From Gordonia neofelifaecis NRRL B-59395 (lineage in GTDB: Bacteria; Actinomycetota; Actinomycetes; Mycobacteriales; Mycobacteriaceae): a stretch of DNA of 64,000 nt. The stretch lies in the NCBI RefSeq assembly GCF_000192435.1, contig NZ_AEUD01000003.1, forward strand, positions 62,001 to 126,000, in the 5' to 3' direction. Under the pieces are notes generated by a model. It made no database searches, was not told the DNA's origin, and saw only the letters and a list, made by a program, of their open reading frames with translations. This document shows, one piece after another, positions 10,950 to 25,405 of this stretch (its first letter is position 1; each line of letters opens with the position of its first letter). A program made the position numbers and the translations under genes.

Positions 10950-11586
10950 GTGTTCACGGGAATCGTGGAGGAGCGCGGCGAAGTCACCGCGCGCGACGAC
11001 CTCACTGAGGCCGCGCGTTTTCGGATTCGTGGTCCGCTGGTGACCAGCGATGCCTCATTCGGCGACTCGATCGCCGTCAACGGCGTATGTCTCACGGTGA
11101 CCGAGCTCGGTGAGGGCGAGTTCACCGTCGACGTGATGGCCGAGACCCTCGAGCGCAGTTCGCTCGACCGGCTGGGACCCGGCGCCAGCGTCAATCTGGA
11201 ACGGGCCATGGCGGCGGGCGGCCGATTCGGCGGACACATCGTTCAGGGCCACGTCGACGGAGTCGGCGTCATCGCCTCGGTGTCGCCGAGCGAGAACTGG
11301 ACGGTCGTCCGCGTCCAGCTCCCCGCCCAGCTGTCCCGGTACGTGGTGGAGAAGGGATCGATCACCATCGACGGGATCTCCCTGACCGTCTCCGCGATCG
11401 GCTCCGACCGGGAATACGGAGACTGGCTGGAAGTGTCTCTCATACCGACGACCCTCGCCGAGACCAATCTCGGAGACGCCGCGGCCGGGGTGCGCGTGAA
11501 CTTGGAAGTCGATGTCATCGCGAAGTACGTCGAGCGCCTGACCGGTGCCGGGCTGCCCGCGAACAGTGGTGTGGAAGGTGAGCCCA

Positions 11587-11594
<8 letters not shown>
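10950..11594 (+). CDS. ribE: Riboflavin synthase alpha chain
   Basis: 214 residues; dismutates two 6,7-dimethyl-8-ribityllumazines into riboflavin. Two homologous lumazine-binding halves are visible. The N-terminal half has [23 protein letters not shown] and [13 protein letters not shown]; the C-terminal half has [20 protein letters not shown] and [11 protein letters not shown]. The start is GTG 10950, positioned by AAAGGAGAG (10938-10946), which is also the sequestered element of the riboswitch. Upstream in-frame codons fall inside the riboswitch. The gene overlaps the next start by eight bases. In mycobacteria it is often called ribC. Confidence 0.95.
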
Positions 11595-13834
<2,240 letters not shown>

Positions 13835-13873
13835 GGCGGCGGAGTGCCGCGGCGGACTGTCCGATGCTCCGAC

Positions 13874-13879
13874 TAGCCT
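13874..13879 (+). promoter_or_regulatory. -10 box for leaderless uvrC transcript
   Basis: TAGCCT, six bases, then GTG 13886, with no Shine-Dalgarno between. The geometry matches leaderless transcription and supports the GTG start. Confidence 0.55.
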
Positions 13880-13885
13880 GGAGCC

Positions 13886-15931
13886 GTGGCTGATCCTTCG
13901 ACCTACCGCCCGGCTCCGGGCACCATTCCGACCGATCCCGGCGTGTACAAGTTCCGTGATCAGCACGGCCGCGTCATCTACGTCGGAAAGGCCAAGAGCC
14001 TTCGGCAACGTCTGACGTCGTATTTCGCCGACATCACCGGCCTGCATCCGCGCACGCGGCAGATGGTCACCACCGCCGCGTCGGTGGAGTGGACCGTGGT
14101 CGGGACCGAGGTCGAGGCGCTTCAGCTCGAGTACAACTGGATCAAGGAGTTCGATCCCCGGTTCAACGTCCGCTACCGGGACGACAAGAGCTATCCGATG
14201 CTCGCCGTGACGATGAACGAGGAGTACCCGCGCGTCTTCGTGTACCGCGGCGCCCGCCGTCCGGGCGTGCGCTACTTCGGGCCGTACGCCCACGCGTGGG
14301 CCATCCGCGAGACAGTGGATCTGCTGACCCGCGTGTTCGGGGTCCGCACCTGCTCGAAGGGGGTGTTCCGGCGCAGCGAGCAGATGGGCAGGCCGTGCCT
14401 CCTCGGGTACATCGACAAGTGCTCGGCGCCCTGCGTCGGACGGGTGTCGGCCGCCGAGCACCGGGCGATCGTCGAGGACTTCTGTGACTTCCTGGCCGGC
14501 CGCACCGACGGGCTGATCCGCAAGCTCGAACGCGAGATGAGTGATGCCGCAGAGGAATTGGACTTCGAACGGGCCGCACGACTCCGTGACGATGTGTCCG
14601 CGCTCCGCCGCGCGATGGAGAAGCAGGCGGTGGTCCTCGGCTCCGGCACCGATGCGGATGTGATCGCGATGGTCGGAGACGAGCTGGAGTGCTCGGTCAA
14701 GGTCTTCCACGTCCGCGACGGTCGTGTCCGCGGTGAGCGGGGCTGGGTGGTCGAGGTCCAGGAGAACGCTTCGCTGTCCGATCAGGTGGGCACCTTCCTC
14801 ACCCAGTTCTACGGCGACGAGACCGATATGAGCTCCGGCATCCCGCGCGAGGTGCTCGTGCCCGCGCTGCCCGACGACGCGCCCGACGTCGAGAAGTGGC
14901 TCGCCGGGCGCCGTGGCGCGCACGTCAGTCTGCGCGTCCCGCAGCGGGGCGACAAACGCACCCTGATGACGACCGTGGAGCGCAACGCGACCGAGGCCCT
15001 GGCACGACACAAGCTGCAACGCGCGGGCGACCTCACGACGCGGTCGGCCGCCCTCACCGAGCTGCAGGACGCGCTGGGCCTCGACGTCGCGCCGTTGCGC
15101 ATCGAGTGCATCGACATCTCGCACGTGCAGGGCACCGATGTGGTGGCCTCGCTCGTGGTCTTCGAGGACGGTCTCGCGCGGAAGTCCGACTACCGTCACT
15201 ACTCGATCAAGGAGGCCGCGGGCGACGGGCGGTCGGACGACGTCGCCTCCATCGCGGAGGTCACCCGCCGGCGATTCCTTCGGCATCGGGACGGTGCCGC
15301 CGCCCCGCCGCCGGAGGACACGGTCCAGACCGGTTCGGCCGACAGCGGCTCGGGCGAGACCGCGCCGGACGACGACGCCACGTCGCGCAAGGCCAAGAAG
15401 TTCGCCTATCCGCCGAATCTGTTCGTCGTGGACGGCGGTGCGCCGCAGGCGCATGCCGCCGCGTCGGTGCTCGACGAGCTGGGCGTCACGGACGTGGCGG
15501 TGGTCGGTCTGGCGAAACGGCTCGAAGAGGTGTGGATTCCGGGTGATGATGAGCCGGTGATCCTGCCACGCAACAGCGAAGCCCTGTTCCTGTTGCAGCG
15601 GGTCCGGGACGAGGCGCACCGCTTCGCGATCACGTTCCATCGCAGCAAACGCAGCAAACGCATGACGGCCTCCGCGCTGGACGGGATCGCGGGACTGGGC
15701 GCGGGCCGACGGACCGCTCTCGTCACGCATTTCGGGTCGGTCGCGAAGCTGAAGCAGGCCACCGTCGAGGAGATCGGGGAGGTGAAGGGGATCGGCCCGG
15801 CCACGGCGCAAGCCGTGCACGAGGCGCTGAACCCCGACGTCCTGGATTCCGATGCCCTGGACTCCGATGCGGTGGCGGTGCCCGCTGGAGCGATCGACTC
15901 CGCCGACCGGAAGGAAGTGCCCCTTGACTGA
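13886..15931 (+). CDS. uvrC: Excinuclease ABC subunit C
   Basis: A 681-residue nuclease that makes both incisions in nucleotide excision repair. Domains: GIY-YIG endonuclease ([19 protein letters not shown], about residues 15-100); cysteine-rich segment ([20 protein letters not shown], then [10 protein letters not shown]); UVR motif for UvrB binding (about 205-240, [17 protein letters not shown]); RNase H-like nuclease ([29 protein letters not shown]); and tandem helix-hairpin-helix at the C-terminus ([29 protein letters not shown]). An acidic Gly/Ser-rich linker near 470-505 interrupts the nuclease domain, as in other actinobacteria. A short 15-bp duplication near 15842-15871 lengthens the tail. 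The 3' end overlaps rapZ by eight bases. Confidence 0.96.
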   Translation: MADPSTYRPAPGTIPTDPGVYKFRDQHGRVIYVGKAKSLRQRLTSYFADITGLHPRTRQMVTTAASVEWTVVGTEVEALQLEYNWIKEFDPRFNVRYRDDKSYPMLAVTMNEEYPRVFVYRGARRPGVRYFGPYAHAWAIRETVDLLTRVFGVRTCSKGVFRRSEQMGRPCLLGYIDKCSAPCVGRVSAAEHRAIVEDFCDFLAGRTDGLIRKLEREMSDAAEELDFERAARLRDDVSALRRAMEKQAVVLGSGTDADVIAMVGDELECSVKVFHVRDGRVRGERGWVVEVQENASLSDQVGTFLTQFYGDETDMSSGIPREVLVPALPDDAPDVEKWLAGRRGAHVSLRVPQRGDKRTLMTTVERNATEALARHKLQRAGDLTTRSAALTELQDALGLDVAPLRIECIDISHVQGTDVVASLVVFEDGLARKSDYRHYSIKEAAGDGRSDDVASIAEVTRRRFLRHRDGAAAPPPEDTVQTGSADSGSGETAPDDDATSRKAKKFAYPPNLFVVDGGAPQAHAAASVLDELGVTDVAVVGLAKRLEEVWIPGDDEPVILPRNSEALFLLQRVRDEAHRFAITFHRSKRSKRMTASALDGIAGLGAGRRTALVTHFGSVAKLKQATVEEIGEVKGIGPATAQAVHEALNPDVLDSDALDSDAVAVPAGAIDSADRKEVPLD

Positions 15932-16820
15932 CACGGAGAACCGCACGACGGTGCTTTTCGTCACCGGCATGTCCGGAGCCGGACGCACGTCGGTGGCCAA
16001 CGTCCTCGAGGACGACGGCTGGTACGTCAGCGACAACGTCCCGATGTCGCTGATCTCGCAGCTGGTCGAGATGGTCCGCAGCAGCGAGGTCGGCGAACAG
16101 CGGATCGCGATGGTGGTCCGCGGCGGCGACCCGTCGTTCGCCGCGGAGATGGCGGCCTTGCGACGCAGCCTGGAGGAGGGCGGTGCGTCGACGTCGATGA
16201 TCTTCGTCGACGCCTCCGACGACGTCCTGGTCCGCCGGTTCGAGCAGGTTCGGCGTCGGCATCCGTTGCAGGGCAGCGGAACTCTCGGCGAGGGGATCGC
16301 AGCGGAGCGGGCGGTCATGGAGCCGGTGGCCAATCGTGCGGACCGGGTGATCGACACGTCGAATCTGAGCTCGACGCGACTGCGGTCGATCGTTGAGAAC
16401 GTGTTCCCGCACGTCGCCGGGCGCAGGCTGTCGATCGCCGTGCAGTCGTTCGGATTCAAGTACGGCCTGCCGATCGACTGCGATCTGGTCGCCGACGTTC
16501 GCTTTCTGCCCAATCCCTTCTGGATCCCCGAGCTGCGTGAGCACAACGGCCGGGACCCTCAGGTGCGCGACTACGTGCTGGGGCAGGACGATGCGAGCGC
16601 GTTCCTGGAGCGTTATGTGGACCTCGTCGGCATCGTCGCCCGCGGCTATCTGCGGGAGGGCAAGGGCTATATGACCCTGGGCGTCGGCTGCACGGGCGGC
16701 AAGCATCGGAGCGTGGCGATGTCGGAGGATCTCGCGCGACGGCTGTCGGAGGTCGTCGACGCCGAGGGGAATCCGCTCTACGACGTCGAGGTGACGCACC
16801 GCGACCTGGGCAACGAATGA
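15924..16820 (+). CDS. rapZ: RNase adapter / nucleotide-binding protein RapZ (YvcJ family)
   Basis: 298 residues. The Walker A is [19 protein letters not shown], with Arg at the usual Lys position as in mycobacterial relatives. [10 protein letters not shown]-like sequence ([15 protein letters not shown]), [13 protein letters not shown] and RRRHPLQG follow. The C-terminal domain has [20 protein letters not shown] and the signature [16 protein letters not shown]. In E. coli RapZ guides sRNA decay controlling GlmS; in actinobacteria the role is unclear. The start is TTG 15924, fixed by AAGGAAG at 15911-15917 and in overlap with the uvrC stop. The cluster uvrC-rapZ-yvcK-whiA is conserved in Gram-positives. 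Confidence 0.93.
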   Translation: MTDTENRTTVLFVTGMSGAGRTSVANVLEDDGWYVSDNVPMSLISQLVEMVRSSEVGEQRIAMVVRGGDPSFAAEMAALRRSLEEGGASTSMIFVDASDDVLVRRFEQVRRRHPLQGSGTLGEGIAAERAVMEPVANRADRVIDTSNLSSTRLRSIVENVFPHVAGRRLSIAVQSFGFKYGLPIDCDLVADVRFLPNPFWIPELREHNGRDPQVRDYVLGQDDASAFLERYVDLVGIVARGYLREGKGYMTLGVGCTGGKHRSVAMSEDLARRLSEVVDAEGNPLYDVEVTHRDLGNE

Positions 16821-17848
16821 CCGGGGACGACTCGGCAGCGGGATCCGGACCAGTCCTTCGTCCGATCGACGATCTGAAGGTCACCGCCCTCGGCGGTGGG
16901 CACGGACTGTTCAACACCCTGACGGCACTGCGTTTCCTGACCGCCGACGTGACCGCCGTGGTGACCGTCGCCGACGACGGCGGATCGTCGGGACGCCTGC
17001 GCGCCGAACTCGGACTGATACCGCCCGGCGACCTCCGCATGGCGCTCGCCGCGCTGATGGCGGCGCCGGCCGCGCTGGAGGCGCGCAGACGCGTGGACCC
17101 GGCGTCGGCGGCGCGTCACGAGCGCTGGGCGAGGATGCTGCAGCATCGGTTCGGCGGGTACGGGGCGCTGGCGGGACACCCGATCGGTAATCTCCTGCTG
17201 TCCGGCCTGAACGAGGTCACCGGTGATGTCGTCGAGGCGCTCGACGATCTGATCGACCTGTTCGACGTCGACGGCCGGGTGCTGCCGATGGCCCTCGTCC
17301 CGCTGGTCATCGAGGCCGACGTGTCCGGACTGGAGAAGGACCCGCGGGTGAGCCGGGTGATCCGCGGACAGGTCGCCGTCGCCACGACGCCGGGGAAACC
17401 GCGCCGGGTCCGATTGATCCCGGACTCGCCCGCCGGGTGCGCGGAGGCGGCCGCGGCGATCCTGGACGCCGACGTGGTGACCCTCGGTCCCGGCTCGTGG
17501 TTCTCCAGCGTCATCCCGCACGTGCTCGTTCCCGACCAGTTGGCGGCGCTGAGCGAGACCTCGGCGCGCAAGATGCTCTTCGTGAATCTGGCCGCCGAAC
17601 CGGGGGAGACCACGGGATTCTCCGTCGAGCGGCATCTGCACGTGCTGCACGCGCATGCCCCGACCCTGCGCGTGGACGACGTCGTCGTCGACTCCGCGTC
17701 GGTCCCGGAAGGGCTTGAACGCGACCACCTGGAACGGGCAGCGGGACGATTCGGCGCCCAGCTCCGGGTGGCCGATCTCGCGGTGCCCGGCACAGCCACG
17801 CATGATCCGGTGAAAACAGCGGCGACCGTGGTGGGGCTGATCGACTGA
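16817..17848 (+). CDS. yvcK: Gluconeogenesis-factor-like YvcK/CuvA protein
   Basis: 343 residues of the CofD-like UPF0052 family. Visible motifs are VTALGGGHGLFNTL, VVTVADDGGSSGRLR, IPPGDLRMALAAL, GHPIGNLLL and TLGPGSWFSSVIPHVLVP. YvcK proteins bind UDP-sugars and influence cell shape and growth on gluconeogenic carbon sources; the mycobacterial member is called CuvA. The ATG 16817 overlaps the rapZ stop (ATGA), and whiA follows after a 111-bp gap. Confidence 0.92.
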   Translation: MTGDDSAAGSGPVLRPIDDLKVTALGGGHGLFNTLTALRFLTADVTAVVTVADDGGSSGRLRAELGLIPPGDLRMALAALMAAPAALEARRRVDPASAARHERWARMLQHRFGGYGALAGHPIGNLLLSGLNEVTGDVVEALDDLIDLFDVDGRVLPMALVPLVIEADVSGLEKDPRVSRVIRGQVAVATTPGKPRRVRLIPDSPAGCAEAAAAILDADVVTLGPGSWFSSVIPHVLVPDQLAALSETSARKMLFVNLAAEPGETTGFSVERHLHVLHAHAPTLRVDDVVVDSASVPEGLERDHLERAAGRFGAQLRVADLAVPGTATHDPVKTAATVVGLID

Positions 17849-17859
17849 GATGAGCGTCG

Positions 17860-17865
17860 GTAAGG
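17860..17865 (+). promoter_or_regulatory. Candidate -10 box for whiA
   Basis: TAAGGT lies 90 nt before the whiA Shine-Dalgarno region. The presumed leader holds an inverted repeat GCTCCCG (17887-17893) / CGGGAGC (17910-17916) that could fold. A separate whiA promoter in addition to read-through from yvcK is an inference. Confidence 0.3.
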
Positions 17866-17959
17866 TTGGAGCAGCAATTCTGACTTGCTCCCGGGACTCG
17901 ATCGATTCGCGGGAGCGGTCGGCTCACGGGGGACATCAGGGGACGAGGAGGCTTGAACC

Positions 17960-18943
17960 GTGGCTATGACAGGGGCGGTCAAGGACGAGCTGAGCCGGTT
18001 GTCGGTGACGCAGATCAGCTGCCGCAAGGCGGAGGTGTCGGCGCTGCTGCGCTTCGCCGGGGGGATTCACATCGTCAGTGGTCGCGTGGTGGTCGAGGCC
18101 GAGGTGGACCTCGGCAACGTTGCGCGACGGCTGCGGTACGAGATCCACGGATTGTTCGGCTACAACGCCGAAGTGCACGTTCTGCGTTCGGGGGGAATGC
18201 GGAAAGGCGCACGGTACATCGTTCGCGTCACCAAGGACGGTGAGGCGCTGGCTCGGCAGACGGGTCTGCTGGACATGCGCGGTCGGCCGGTTCGGGGGCT
18301 GCCCGCCCAGGTGGTCGGCGGCAGCATCGGCGACGCGGAAGCGGCCTGGCGAGGGGCCTTCCTGGCGCACGGTTCGCTGACCGAACCGGGCCGGTCGTCG
18401 TCGCTCGAGGTCAGCTGCCCGGGTCCGGAGGCCGCGCTCGCGCTCGTCGGTGCCGCACGCAGACTCGGCATCTCGGCCAAGGCGCGCGAGGTCCGCGGCA
18501 GCGATCGCGTGGTGATCCGCGACGGCGAGGCGATCGGCGCGCTGCTCACCCGGATGGGCGCCCATGACACCCGCCTGGTGTGGGAGGAACGTCGGATGCG
18601 GCGCGAGGTGCGGGCCACGGCCAACCGGCTCGCCAATTTCGACGACGCCAACCTGCGACGCTCGGCGCGAGCCGCCGTCGCCGCTGCCGCGCGAGTGGAG
18701 CGGGCCCTGGAGATCCTCGGCGACGACGTGCCCGATCATCTGCTGTCCGCCGGACGACTCCGGGTGGAGCACCGACAGGCCTCGTTGGAGGAGCTCGGTC
18801 AGCTGGCCGATCCGCCGATGACGAAGGACGCGGTGGCCGGCCGGATCCGCAGACTGCTGTCGATGGCCGACAAGCGAGCGCGCACCGACGGGATTCCGGA
18901 CACCGAGTCGGCGGTGACCGCCGAGCTTCTCGACGAGGCGTGA
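17960..18943 (+). CDS. whiA: DNA-binding regulator WhiA
   Basis: 327 residues. The N-terminal LAGLIDADG homing-endonuclease-like fold is represented by [40 protein letters not shown] and [13 protein letters not shown]-like sequence ([17 protein letters not shown]). The C-terminal helix-turn-helix covers [20 protein letters not shown] and [14 protein letters not shown]. In Streptomyces WhiA acts with WhiB on division and sporulation genes; in rods it affects growth and division. The start GTG 17960 (MAMTGAVK) is preceded by GAGGAGG and matches the mycobacterial N-terminus MAMT. Confidence 0.95.
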   Translation: MAMTGAVKDELSRLSVTQISCRKAEVSALLRFAGGIHIVSGRVVVEAEVDLGNVARRLRYEIHGLFGYNAEVHVLRSGGMRKGARYIVRVTKDGEALARQTGLLDMRGRPVRGLPAQVVGGSIGDAEAAWRGAFLAHGSLTEPGRSSSLEVSCPGPEAALALVGAARRLGISAKAREVRGSDRVVIRDGEAIGALLTRMGAHDTRLVWEERRMRREVRATANRLANFDDANLRRSARAAVAAAARVERALEILGDDVPDHLLSAGRLRVEHRQASLEELGQLADPPMTKDAVAGRIRRLLSMADKRARTDGIPDTESAVTAELLDEA

Positions 18944-19022
18944 ACCAGCCCGGAGCCGACTGCGCGGACTCCTCTGGCGGGCAGTGGTGACGAACACCCC
19001 AGTGCGGACGGGTGACCTTCCC

Positions 19023-20130
<1,108 letters not shown>

Positions 20131-20135
20131 GAATC

Positions 20136-21353
20136 ATGGCAGTTCGTACTCTGGAAGACCTTCTGGCCGACGGAGTCGAGGGTCGCGGCGTCCTGGTGCG
20201 CTCGGATCTGAACGTTCCGCTCGACGGCGGCGCGATCACCGATCCGGGACGCATCGTCGCGTCTGCTCCGACCATCGCGAAGCTCGTCGAGGCCGGCGCC
20301 AAGGTCATCGTGACCGCGCATCTGGGACGCCCGAAGGGCGAGCCCGATGCCGCACTCTCGCTGGCGCCGGTCGCCGCACGGTTGTCGGAGGAGCTGGGCC
20401 GCAACGTCCAGCTGGCAGGCGATGTGGTCGGCTCCGACGCTCTCGCACGTGCGGAGGGACTCACCGACGGTGACGTCCTCCTGCTCGAGAACATCCGTTT
20501 CGATCCCCGCGAGACCAGCAAGGACGACGCCGAGCGCACCAAGCTCGCCAGGGCACTCGTCGAGCTGGTCGGCGACGACGGCGCGTTCGTGTCCGACGGC
20601 TTCGGCGTCGTGCACCGCAAGCAGGCGTCGGTCTACGATGTCGCCAAGCTGTTGCCGTCGTACGCGGGCGACCTGGTGGCGACCGAGGTCGAGGTGCTGC
20701 GCAAGCTCACCTCCGACGTCGAGCGTCCGTACGCGGTCGTCCTCGGCGGCTCGAAGGTGTCGGACAAGCTCGGCGTCATCGAGGCACTCGCGCCCAAGGT
20801 CGACACCCTGGTGATCGGTGGCGGCATGGCCTTCACGTTCATCAAGGCGCAGGGCAGCCCGGTCGGCGACTCGCTGATGCAGGAAGACATGATCGGCACC
20901 TGCACGGACCTGCTCGAGAAGTTCGGCGACGTGATCCACCTGCCGCACGACATCGTCGTGGCGGACAAGTTCGCCGCCGACGCCGACACCAGCATCGCGA
21001 TGACCGCCGACGGCTTCGACGCCGGCATGGGTCTGGACATCGGTCCGGGAACGGTCGAGCGTTTCGCGAACGTCCTGCGCGGCGCCAAGACGATCTTCTG
21101 GAACGGCCCGTCGGGCGTGTTCGAGTTCGAGAAGTTCGCCGAGGGCACCCGCGGTGTCGCCGAGGCGATCGTCGAGGCGACGAAGAACGGTGCGTACAGC
21201 GTCGTCGGCGGTGGCGACTCCGCCGCGGCCGTGCGTGCCCTGGGCATTCCGGACGAGGCGTTCTCGCACATCTCGACCGGCGGCGGCGCCTCCCTCGAGT
21301 ACCTCGAGGGCAAGGAACTGCCCGGCCTCGCCGTACTGGGGGTGGAGCAGTGA
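20136..21353 (+). CDS. pgk: Phosphoglycerate kinase
   Basis: A 405-residue two-domain kinase forming ATP from 1,3-bisphosphoglycerate. N-terminal substrate residues are in [14 protein letters not shown] and [23 protein letters not shown] and [18 protein letters not shown] follow. The nucleotide-binding domain shows [33 protein letters not shown] and [14 protein letters not shown] 20136 lies five bases after gap. The last four bases (GTGA) overlap tpiA. Confidence 0.97.
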   Translation: MAVRTLEDLLADGVEGRGVLVRSDLNVPLDGGAITDPGRIVASAPTIAKLVEAGAKVIVTAHLGRPKGEPDAALSLAPVAARLSEELGRNVQLAGDVVGSDALARAEGLTDGDVLLLENIRFDPRETSKDDAERTKLARALVELVGDDGAFVSDGFGVVHRKQASVYDVAKLLPSYAGDLVATEVEVLRKLTSDVERPYAVVLGGSKVSDKLGVIEALAPKVDTLVIGGGMAFTFIKAQGSPVGDSLMQEDMIGTCTDLLEKFGDVIHLPHDIVVADKFAADADTSIAMTADGFDAGMGLDIGPGTVERFANVLRGAKTIFWNGPSGVFEFEKFAEGTRGVAEAIVEATKNGAYSVVGGGDSAAAVRALGIPDEAFSHISTGGGASLEYLEGKELPGLAVLGVEQ

Positions 21354-22135
21354 GCCGCAAGCCGCTGATCGCGGGCAACTGGAAGTGCAACCTCAATCAC
21401 TACGAGGCCATCGCACTGGTCCAGAAGATCTCGTTCGCCCTGCCGGAGAAGTACTTCGAGAAGGTCGACGTGACGGTGATCCCGCCGTTCACCGACATCC
21501 GCAGCGTGCAGACGATCGTCGACGGCGACAAGCTGCTGCTCACGTACGGTGCGCAGGACGTCTCCCAGCACGACTCCGGCGCGTACACCGGTGAGATCAG
21601 CGGTGCCTTCCTGGCCAAGCTGGGTTGCACCTTCGCCGTCGTCGGCCACTCCGAGCGGCGCACGCTGCACGGGGAGACCGACGAGGTGGTCCTGGCCAAG
21701 GCCAAGGCTGCGCTGCGCCACGACCTCACGCCGATCGTATGCATCGGCGAGGGGCTCGAGGTCCGCGAGGCGGGCGACCACGTCGCCTACAACGTCGCGC
21801 AGATCAAGGCCTCGCTGGCCGGCCTCTCGAAGGCGGAGATCGCGAAGGTCGTCGTCGCGTATGAGCCGGTGTGGGCCATCGGCACGGGCCGTGTGGCCAG
21901 TGCGGCCGACGCCCAGGAGGTCTGCGCGGCAGTCCGCGGCGCGCTCGTCGAACTGGCCGATCAGGAGACGGCCGACTCGGTGCGCGTGCTGTACGGCGGT
22001 TCGGTGAACGCGAAGAACGTCGGGGAGCTGATCGCTCAGGCCGACGTCGACGGCGCACTGGTCGGTGGCGCCTCGCTCAAGGCCGACGAGTTCGCGCAGC
22101 TGTCCGCGATCGCCGCGGGCGGTCCGTTGCTGTGA
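21350..22135 (+). CDS. tpiA: Triosephosphate isomerase
   Basis: A 261-residue TIM-barrel enzyme interconverting dihydroxyacetone phosphate and glyceraldehyde-3-phosphate. Catalytic elements: [10 protein letters not shown] (Lys), [13 protein letters not shown] (His), [16 protein letters not shown] (Glu and the mobile loop) and [11 protein letters not shown] (phosphate binding). The start is GTG 21350, overlapping the pgk stop. It closes the lower-glycolysis operon; a strong hairpin lies 45 bp downstream. Confidence 0.98.
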   Translation: MSRKPLIAGNWKCNLNHYEAIALVQKISFALPEKYFEKVDVTVIPPFTDIRSVQTIVDGDKLLLTYGAQDVSQHDSGAYTGEISGAFLAKLGCTFAVVGHSERRTLHGETDEVVLAKAKAALRHDLTPIVCIGEGLEVREAGDHVAYNVAQIKASLAGLSKAEIAKVVVAYEPVWAIGTGRVASAADAQEVCAAVRGALVELADQETADSVRVLYGGSVNAKNVGELIAQADVDGALVGGASLKADEFAQLSAIAAGGPLL

Positions 22136-22180
22136 CGCGCTGCGGGCGGATGCACTAGCGGCGTCCACCATCGCGTAGAC

Positions 22181-22220
22181 TGTGGCAGGTTGCTTCCCGA
22201 ACGGGACGCGACCTGCCACA
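22181..22220 (+). terminator. Long hairpin between tpiA and secG (terminator or operator)
   Basis: TGTGGCAGGTTGC (22181-22193) pairs with GCGACCTGCCACA (22208-22220) with one G-U wobble. Inside, TCCCG/CGGGA (22195-22199/22202-22206) closes a two-base loop, making an almost continuous 18-bp stem. It is followed by ATATTCT rather than a clean T-run. Its left arm starts on the last base of a -10-like TAGACT (22176-22181), so it could end the tpiA transcript or act as an operator over the secG promoter. Confidence 0.6.
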
Positions 22221-22260
22221 GGCATATTCTCCAGGCTTCGACGAACAGGACCATCGACCC

Positions 22261-22494
22261 GTGACTATCGCGCTCGACATCGGCTTGATCATCACCAGTG
22301 TGCTGCTGATCGTTCTGGTTCTGCTGCATCGCGCCAAGGGTGGTGGCCTGTCCTCGCTGTTCGGCGGCGGCGTCCAGTCGAGCCTGTCCGGCTCCTCGGT
22401 GGTCGAGAAGAATCTGGACCGCCTGACGGTGTTCGTCGGTCTGGTCTGGGTCATCCTGATCATCGGCGTCGGCCTGGACATCAAGTACTCCTAG
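22261..22494 (+). CDS. secG: Preprotein translocase subunit SecG
   Basis: A 77-residue membrane protein with two transmembrane helices (residues 5-22, LDIGLIITSVLLIVLVLLH, and 54-74, LTVFVGLVWVILIIGVGLDI). Between them is the conserved cytosolic loop HRAKGGGLSSLFGGGVQSS. SecG joins SecYE in the protein export channel. The GTG start has AGGA ten bases upstream. The location after tpiA is conserved (Rv1440 in M. tuberculosis). Confidence 0.95.
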   Translation: MTIALDIGLIITSVLLIVLVLLHRAKGGGLSSLFGGGVQSSLSGSSVVEKNLDRLTVFVGLVWVILIIGVGLDIKYS

Positions 22495-22531
22495 GAAGCG
22501 CATCCGCGTAGCTCGGCCCGTGTTGTCCGCG

Positions 22532-22537
22532 TAGGTT
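22532..22537 (+). promoter_or_regulatory. -10 box for leaderless ppc transcript
   Basis: TAGGTT, six bases, then ATG 22544 with no Shine-Dalgarno; typical leaderless geometry. Confidence 0.55.
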
Positions 22538-22543
22538 GGGCAC

Positions 22544-25393
22544 ATGGCTGCCGATCCCGAAGTTCTCGCCCGCGCCATCGCCACACCGATGGTCGAACGA
22601 ATCAGCGTCGACGACACCGGCCGGGCGCTCACCGAGCCCCTTCGTGACGACATCCGATATCTGGGTGGTCTCCTCGGCGATGTGATCCGATCCCATGCGG
22701 GGGACGAGACGTTCGAGCTCGTCGAGAACTCGCGTCGAGACGCCTTCGGCATCCGATACGCCGACGTCACCCGCGACCAGCTCGCAGGCCGCTACACCGA
22801 CCGCGAAGTCTCCGAGCTGATGCCGGTGATCCGGGCGTTCACCAATTTCGCGCTGCTCGCCAATCTCGCCGAAGATCTGCATCGCGAGCGGCGCCGCCGC
22901 ATCCACCTGCGCGCAGGCGATCCGCCGCAGCCGTCGTCGCTGCAGGCCACGTTCGGCAGGCTCGCAGCGGCCGGACTCAGCGACGCGGACGTCGCCGAGG
23001 CGCTCCGCGCAGCCGAGGTGGTGCCGGTGATCACCGCGCACCCCACGGAGACTCGCAGGCGAAGCGTCTTCGACGCGCAGAACCGGATCACCGAACTCAT
23101 GCGTGTACGTGCCCGCACCGAGTTGACGCCGGACGAGGACGCGCGCCTGTCCGACGACATCGCCCGGCAGATCGTGCTTCTCTGGCAGACCGCGCTGATC
23201 CGGCTGCGCAGACTCACCATCTCCGATGAGATCACGACCGGACTCCGGTACTACGGTGCCTCGTTCTTCGACGTCGTCCCGGCACTCAACAACGATGTGC
23301 GCGCGGCCCTGGTGAACGCCTATCCCGGCGCGGGCCTGGAGGACGTCTCGATGATCACCATGGGCTCGTGGATCGGCGGTGATCGTGATGGGAATCCGTA
23401 CGTCACCGCGGAGGTCGTCACCGAAGCCGCATCGAGTGCGGCGGAGGCGGTGATGCGGCATCACTTGACCGAACTCGCCGCACTGCACCAGGAGCTGAGC
23501 CTGTCGGCCCGACTCTTCGGTCCGGTCACGCGGCCGCTGGCCGCACTCGGATCGGGATTCGCGCCACCCGGTGAACCGGGTGGGGTGGACGACGAGCCGT
23601 TCCGCTCGGCCGTCACAGCGGTCCGGTCGAGGGTCCTGGCGCGGGCACTGGTCACCCTGGGGGAGGACTTCATCGATCCGGCGGAGCGGTCGGCTGCGGA
23701 GTCATCGGCCCCATACGATGATGCGGCCGAGTTCCTCGCCGATCTCGATGTGATCGACGCGGGTCTGCGCGCGGCGAACGACGATTCGATCGCCGACGAC
23801 CGTCTGGCAGCGCTGCGGGAAGCGGTGCGCACCTTCGGGTTCCATCTCTCCGGGCTCGACATGCGACAGAACTCGGAGACCCATGAGGAGGTGGTCGGCG
23901 AGTTGCTGGCGTGGGCCGGGGTGTGTGCGGACTACACCGGTCTGGACGAGACCGCGCGGATCGATCTGCTCACCGCCGAACTCGCGTCGCGTCGTCCGCT
24001 CACCTCGCCCGACGCCGAGCTGAGCGACCTGGCGGTGAAGGAACTCGGGGTGGTGCATGCCGCGGCGGGCGCGATCGACCGCTTCGGGTCTGCGGCGGTG
24101 CCGAACTACATCATCAGCATGTGTTCGTCGGTCTCCGACATGCTCGAGGCCCTGATCCTGCTGAAGGAGGCCGGTCTCTACCGTCCGGGCGCCGTCGATT
24201 CGTCCACCGGACCGACCTGCACTGTGCGAGTGGTGCCGCTGTTCGAGACCATCGAGGACCTCCGAGACGGTGCCGCCACGCTGACGGCGACGCTCTCGCT
24301 CGACTTCTATCGGGACCTCGTGCGGACGCAGGGGAACACCCAGGAGGTGATGCTCGGGTACTCGGACTCGAACAAGGACGGCGGGTATCTGGCGGCCAAC
24401 TGGGCGCTGTACCGGGCCGAGCTCGATCTCGTGGCCGCGGCTCGCGAGACGGGTATCCGCCTCCGGCTCTTTCACGGGCGGGGCGGCACGGTGGGACGCG
24501 GCGGCGGTCCGAGCTACGACGCGATCCTCGCGCAGCCGCCGGGTGCGGTGCAGGGGTCGCTGCGACTGACCGAGCAGGGCGAGATCATCGCCGCCAAGTA
24601 CGCCGAGCCGGTGAGCGCCCGGCGGAATCTGGAGTCGTTGCTCGCGGCGACCATCGAGTCATCGCTCCTCGACGTCGAAGGACTCGGTGACGATCCGGAG
24701 CAGGCGTACGCCGACTTCGACGAGCTGGCCGAGCTCGCCCGCGCGGCGTATGCGGCGCTGGTTCATGACACACCGGGTTTCGTCGAGTACTTCACGGCGT
24801 CGACGCCGCTGTCGGAGATCGGCGCGCTCAACATCGGCAGTCGGCCGACCTCACGGAAGCAGACCACCGCGATCTCCGACCTCCGCGCCATTCCCTGGGT
24901 GCTCTCGTGGACGCAGTGCCGCGTGATGTTGCCGGGCTGGTACGGCGTCGGCACTGCATTCGAGCAGTGGATCGGCGACGACGAGGCCCGGCTGGCGCAG
25001 CTGGCGTCGTACTACGAGAACTGGCCGTTCTTCCGGTCGGTGATGTCGAACATGGCTCAGGTGCTCGCGAAGTCCGACATGGGGCTGGCCTACCGGTACG
25101 CGGAGCTGGTGCCGGACGCGGATCTTCGGAACCGGGTTTTCTCGATGATCGTCGACGAGCACGAGCGGACCATCGCGATGTACGCGAAGATCACCGGAAC
25201 CACCGATCTGCTCGCCGACAACGACGCGCTCAAGCGGTCGGTGTACAACCGGTTCCCGTACCTCGAACCGCTGAACCTGCTGCAGGTGGAGCTGCTGCGG
25301 CGCTTCCGTGCGGGGGAGGACTCGCCCTTGATCCGGCGAGCCATCCAACTCACGATGAACGGTCTCGCCACCGCGCTGCGCAACAGCGGTTAG
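22544..25393 (+). CDS. ppc: Phosphoenolpyruvate carboxylase
   Basis: A 949-residue cytosolic enzyme that carboxylates phosphoenolpyruvate to oxaloacetate, replenishing the TCA cycle. Catalytic His is in [14 protein letters not shown] (about residues 162-175). [46 protein letters not shown] (mobile glycine-rich loop) and [16 protein letters not shown] (R-rich site) are all present. The C-terminus [11 protein letters not shown] corresponds to the invariant tail inserted in the active site. Start ATG 22544 is supported by the upstream -10 box. It is convergent with the ABC transporter genes with only a 12-bp gap. Confidence 0.97.
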   Translation: MAADPEVLARAIATPMVERISVDDTGRALTEPLRDDIRYLGGLLGDVIRSHAGDETFELVENSRRDAFGIRYADVTRDQLAGRYTDREVSELMPVIRAFTNFALLANLAEDLHRERRRRIHLRAGDPPQPSSLQATFGRLAAAGLSDADVAEALRAAEVVPVITAHPTETRRRSVFDAQNRITELMRVRARTELTPDEDARLSDDIARQIVLLWQTALIRLRRLTISDEITTGLRYYGASFFDVVPALNNDVRAALVNAYPGAGLEDVSMITMGSWIGGDRDGNPYVTAEVVTEAASSAAEAVMRHHLTELAALHQELSLSARLFGPVTRPLAALGSGFAPPGEPGGVDDEPFRSAVTAVRSRVLARALVTLGEDFIDPAERSAAESSAPYDDAAEFLADLDVIDAGLRAANDDSIADDRLAALREAVRTFGFHLSGLDMRQNSETHEEVVGELLAWAGVCADYTGLDETARIDLLTAELASRRPLTSPDAELSDLAVKELGVVHAAAGAIDRFGSAAVPNYIISMCSSVSDMLEALILLKEAGLYRPGAVDSSTGPTCTVRVVPLFETIEDLRDGAATLTATLSLDFYRDLVRTQGNTQEVMLGYSDSNKDGGYLAANWALYRAELDLVAAARETGIRLRLFHGRGGTVGRGGGPSYDAILAQPPGAVQGSLRLTEQGEIIAAKYAEPVSARRNLESLLAATIESSLLDVEGLGDDPEQAYADFDELAELARAAYAALVHDTPGFVEYFTASTPLSEIGALNIGSRPTSRKQTTAISDLRAIPWVLSWTQCRVMLPGWYGVGTAFEQWIGDDEARLAQLASYYENWPFFRSVMSNMAQVLAKSDMGLAYRYAELVPDADLRNRVFSMIVDEHERTIAMYAKITGTTDLLADNDALKRSVYNRFPYLEPLNLLQVELLRRFRAGEDSPLIRRAIQLTMNGLATALRNSG

Positions 25394-25405
25394 CGTCGCC
25401 GCAGA

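Noticed and set aside
15842-15871. Tandem 15-bp copy in the 3' end of uvrC as a possible regulatory repeat
   Set aside because: It is a simple in-frame duplication giving [10 protein letters not shown] in a disordered tail; no sign of regulation.
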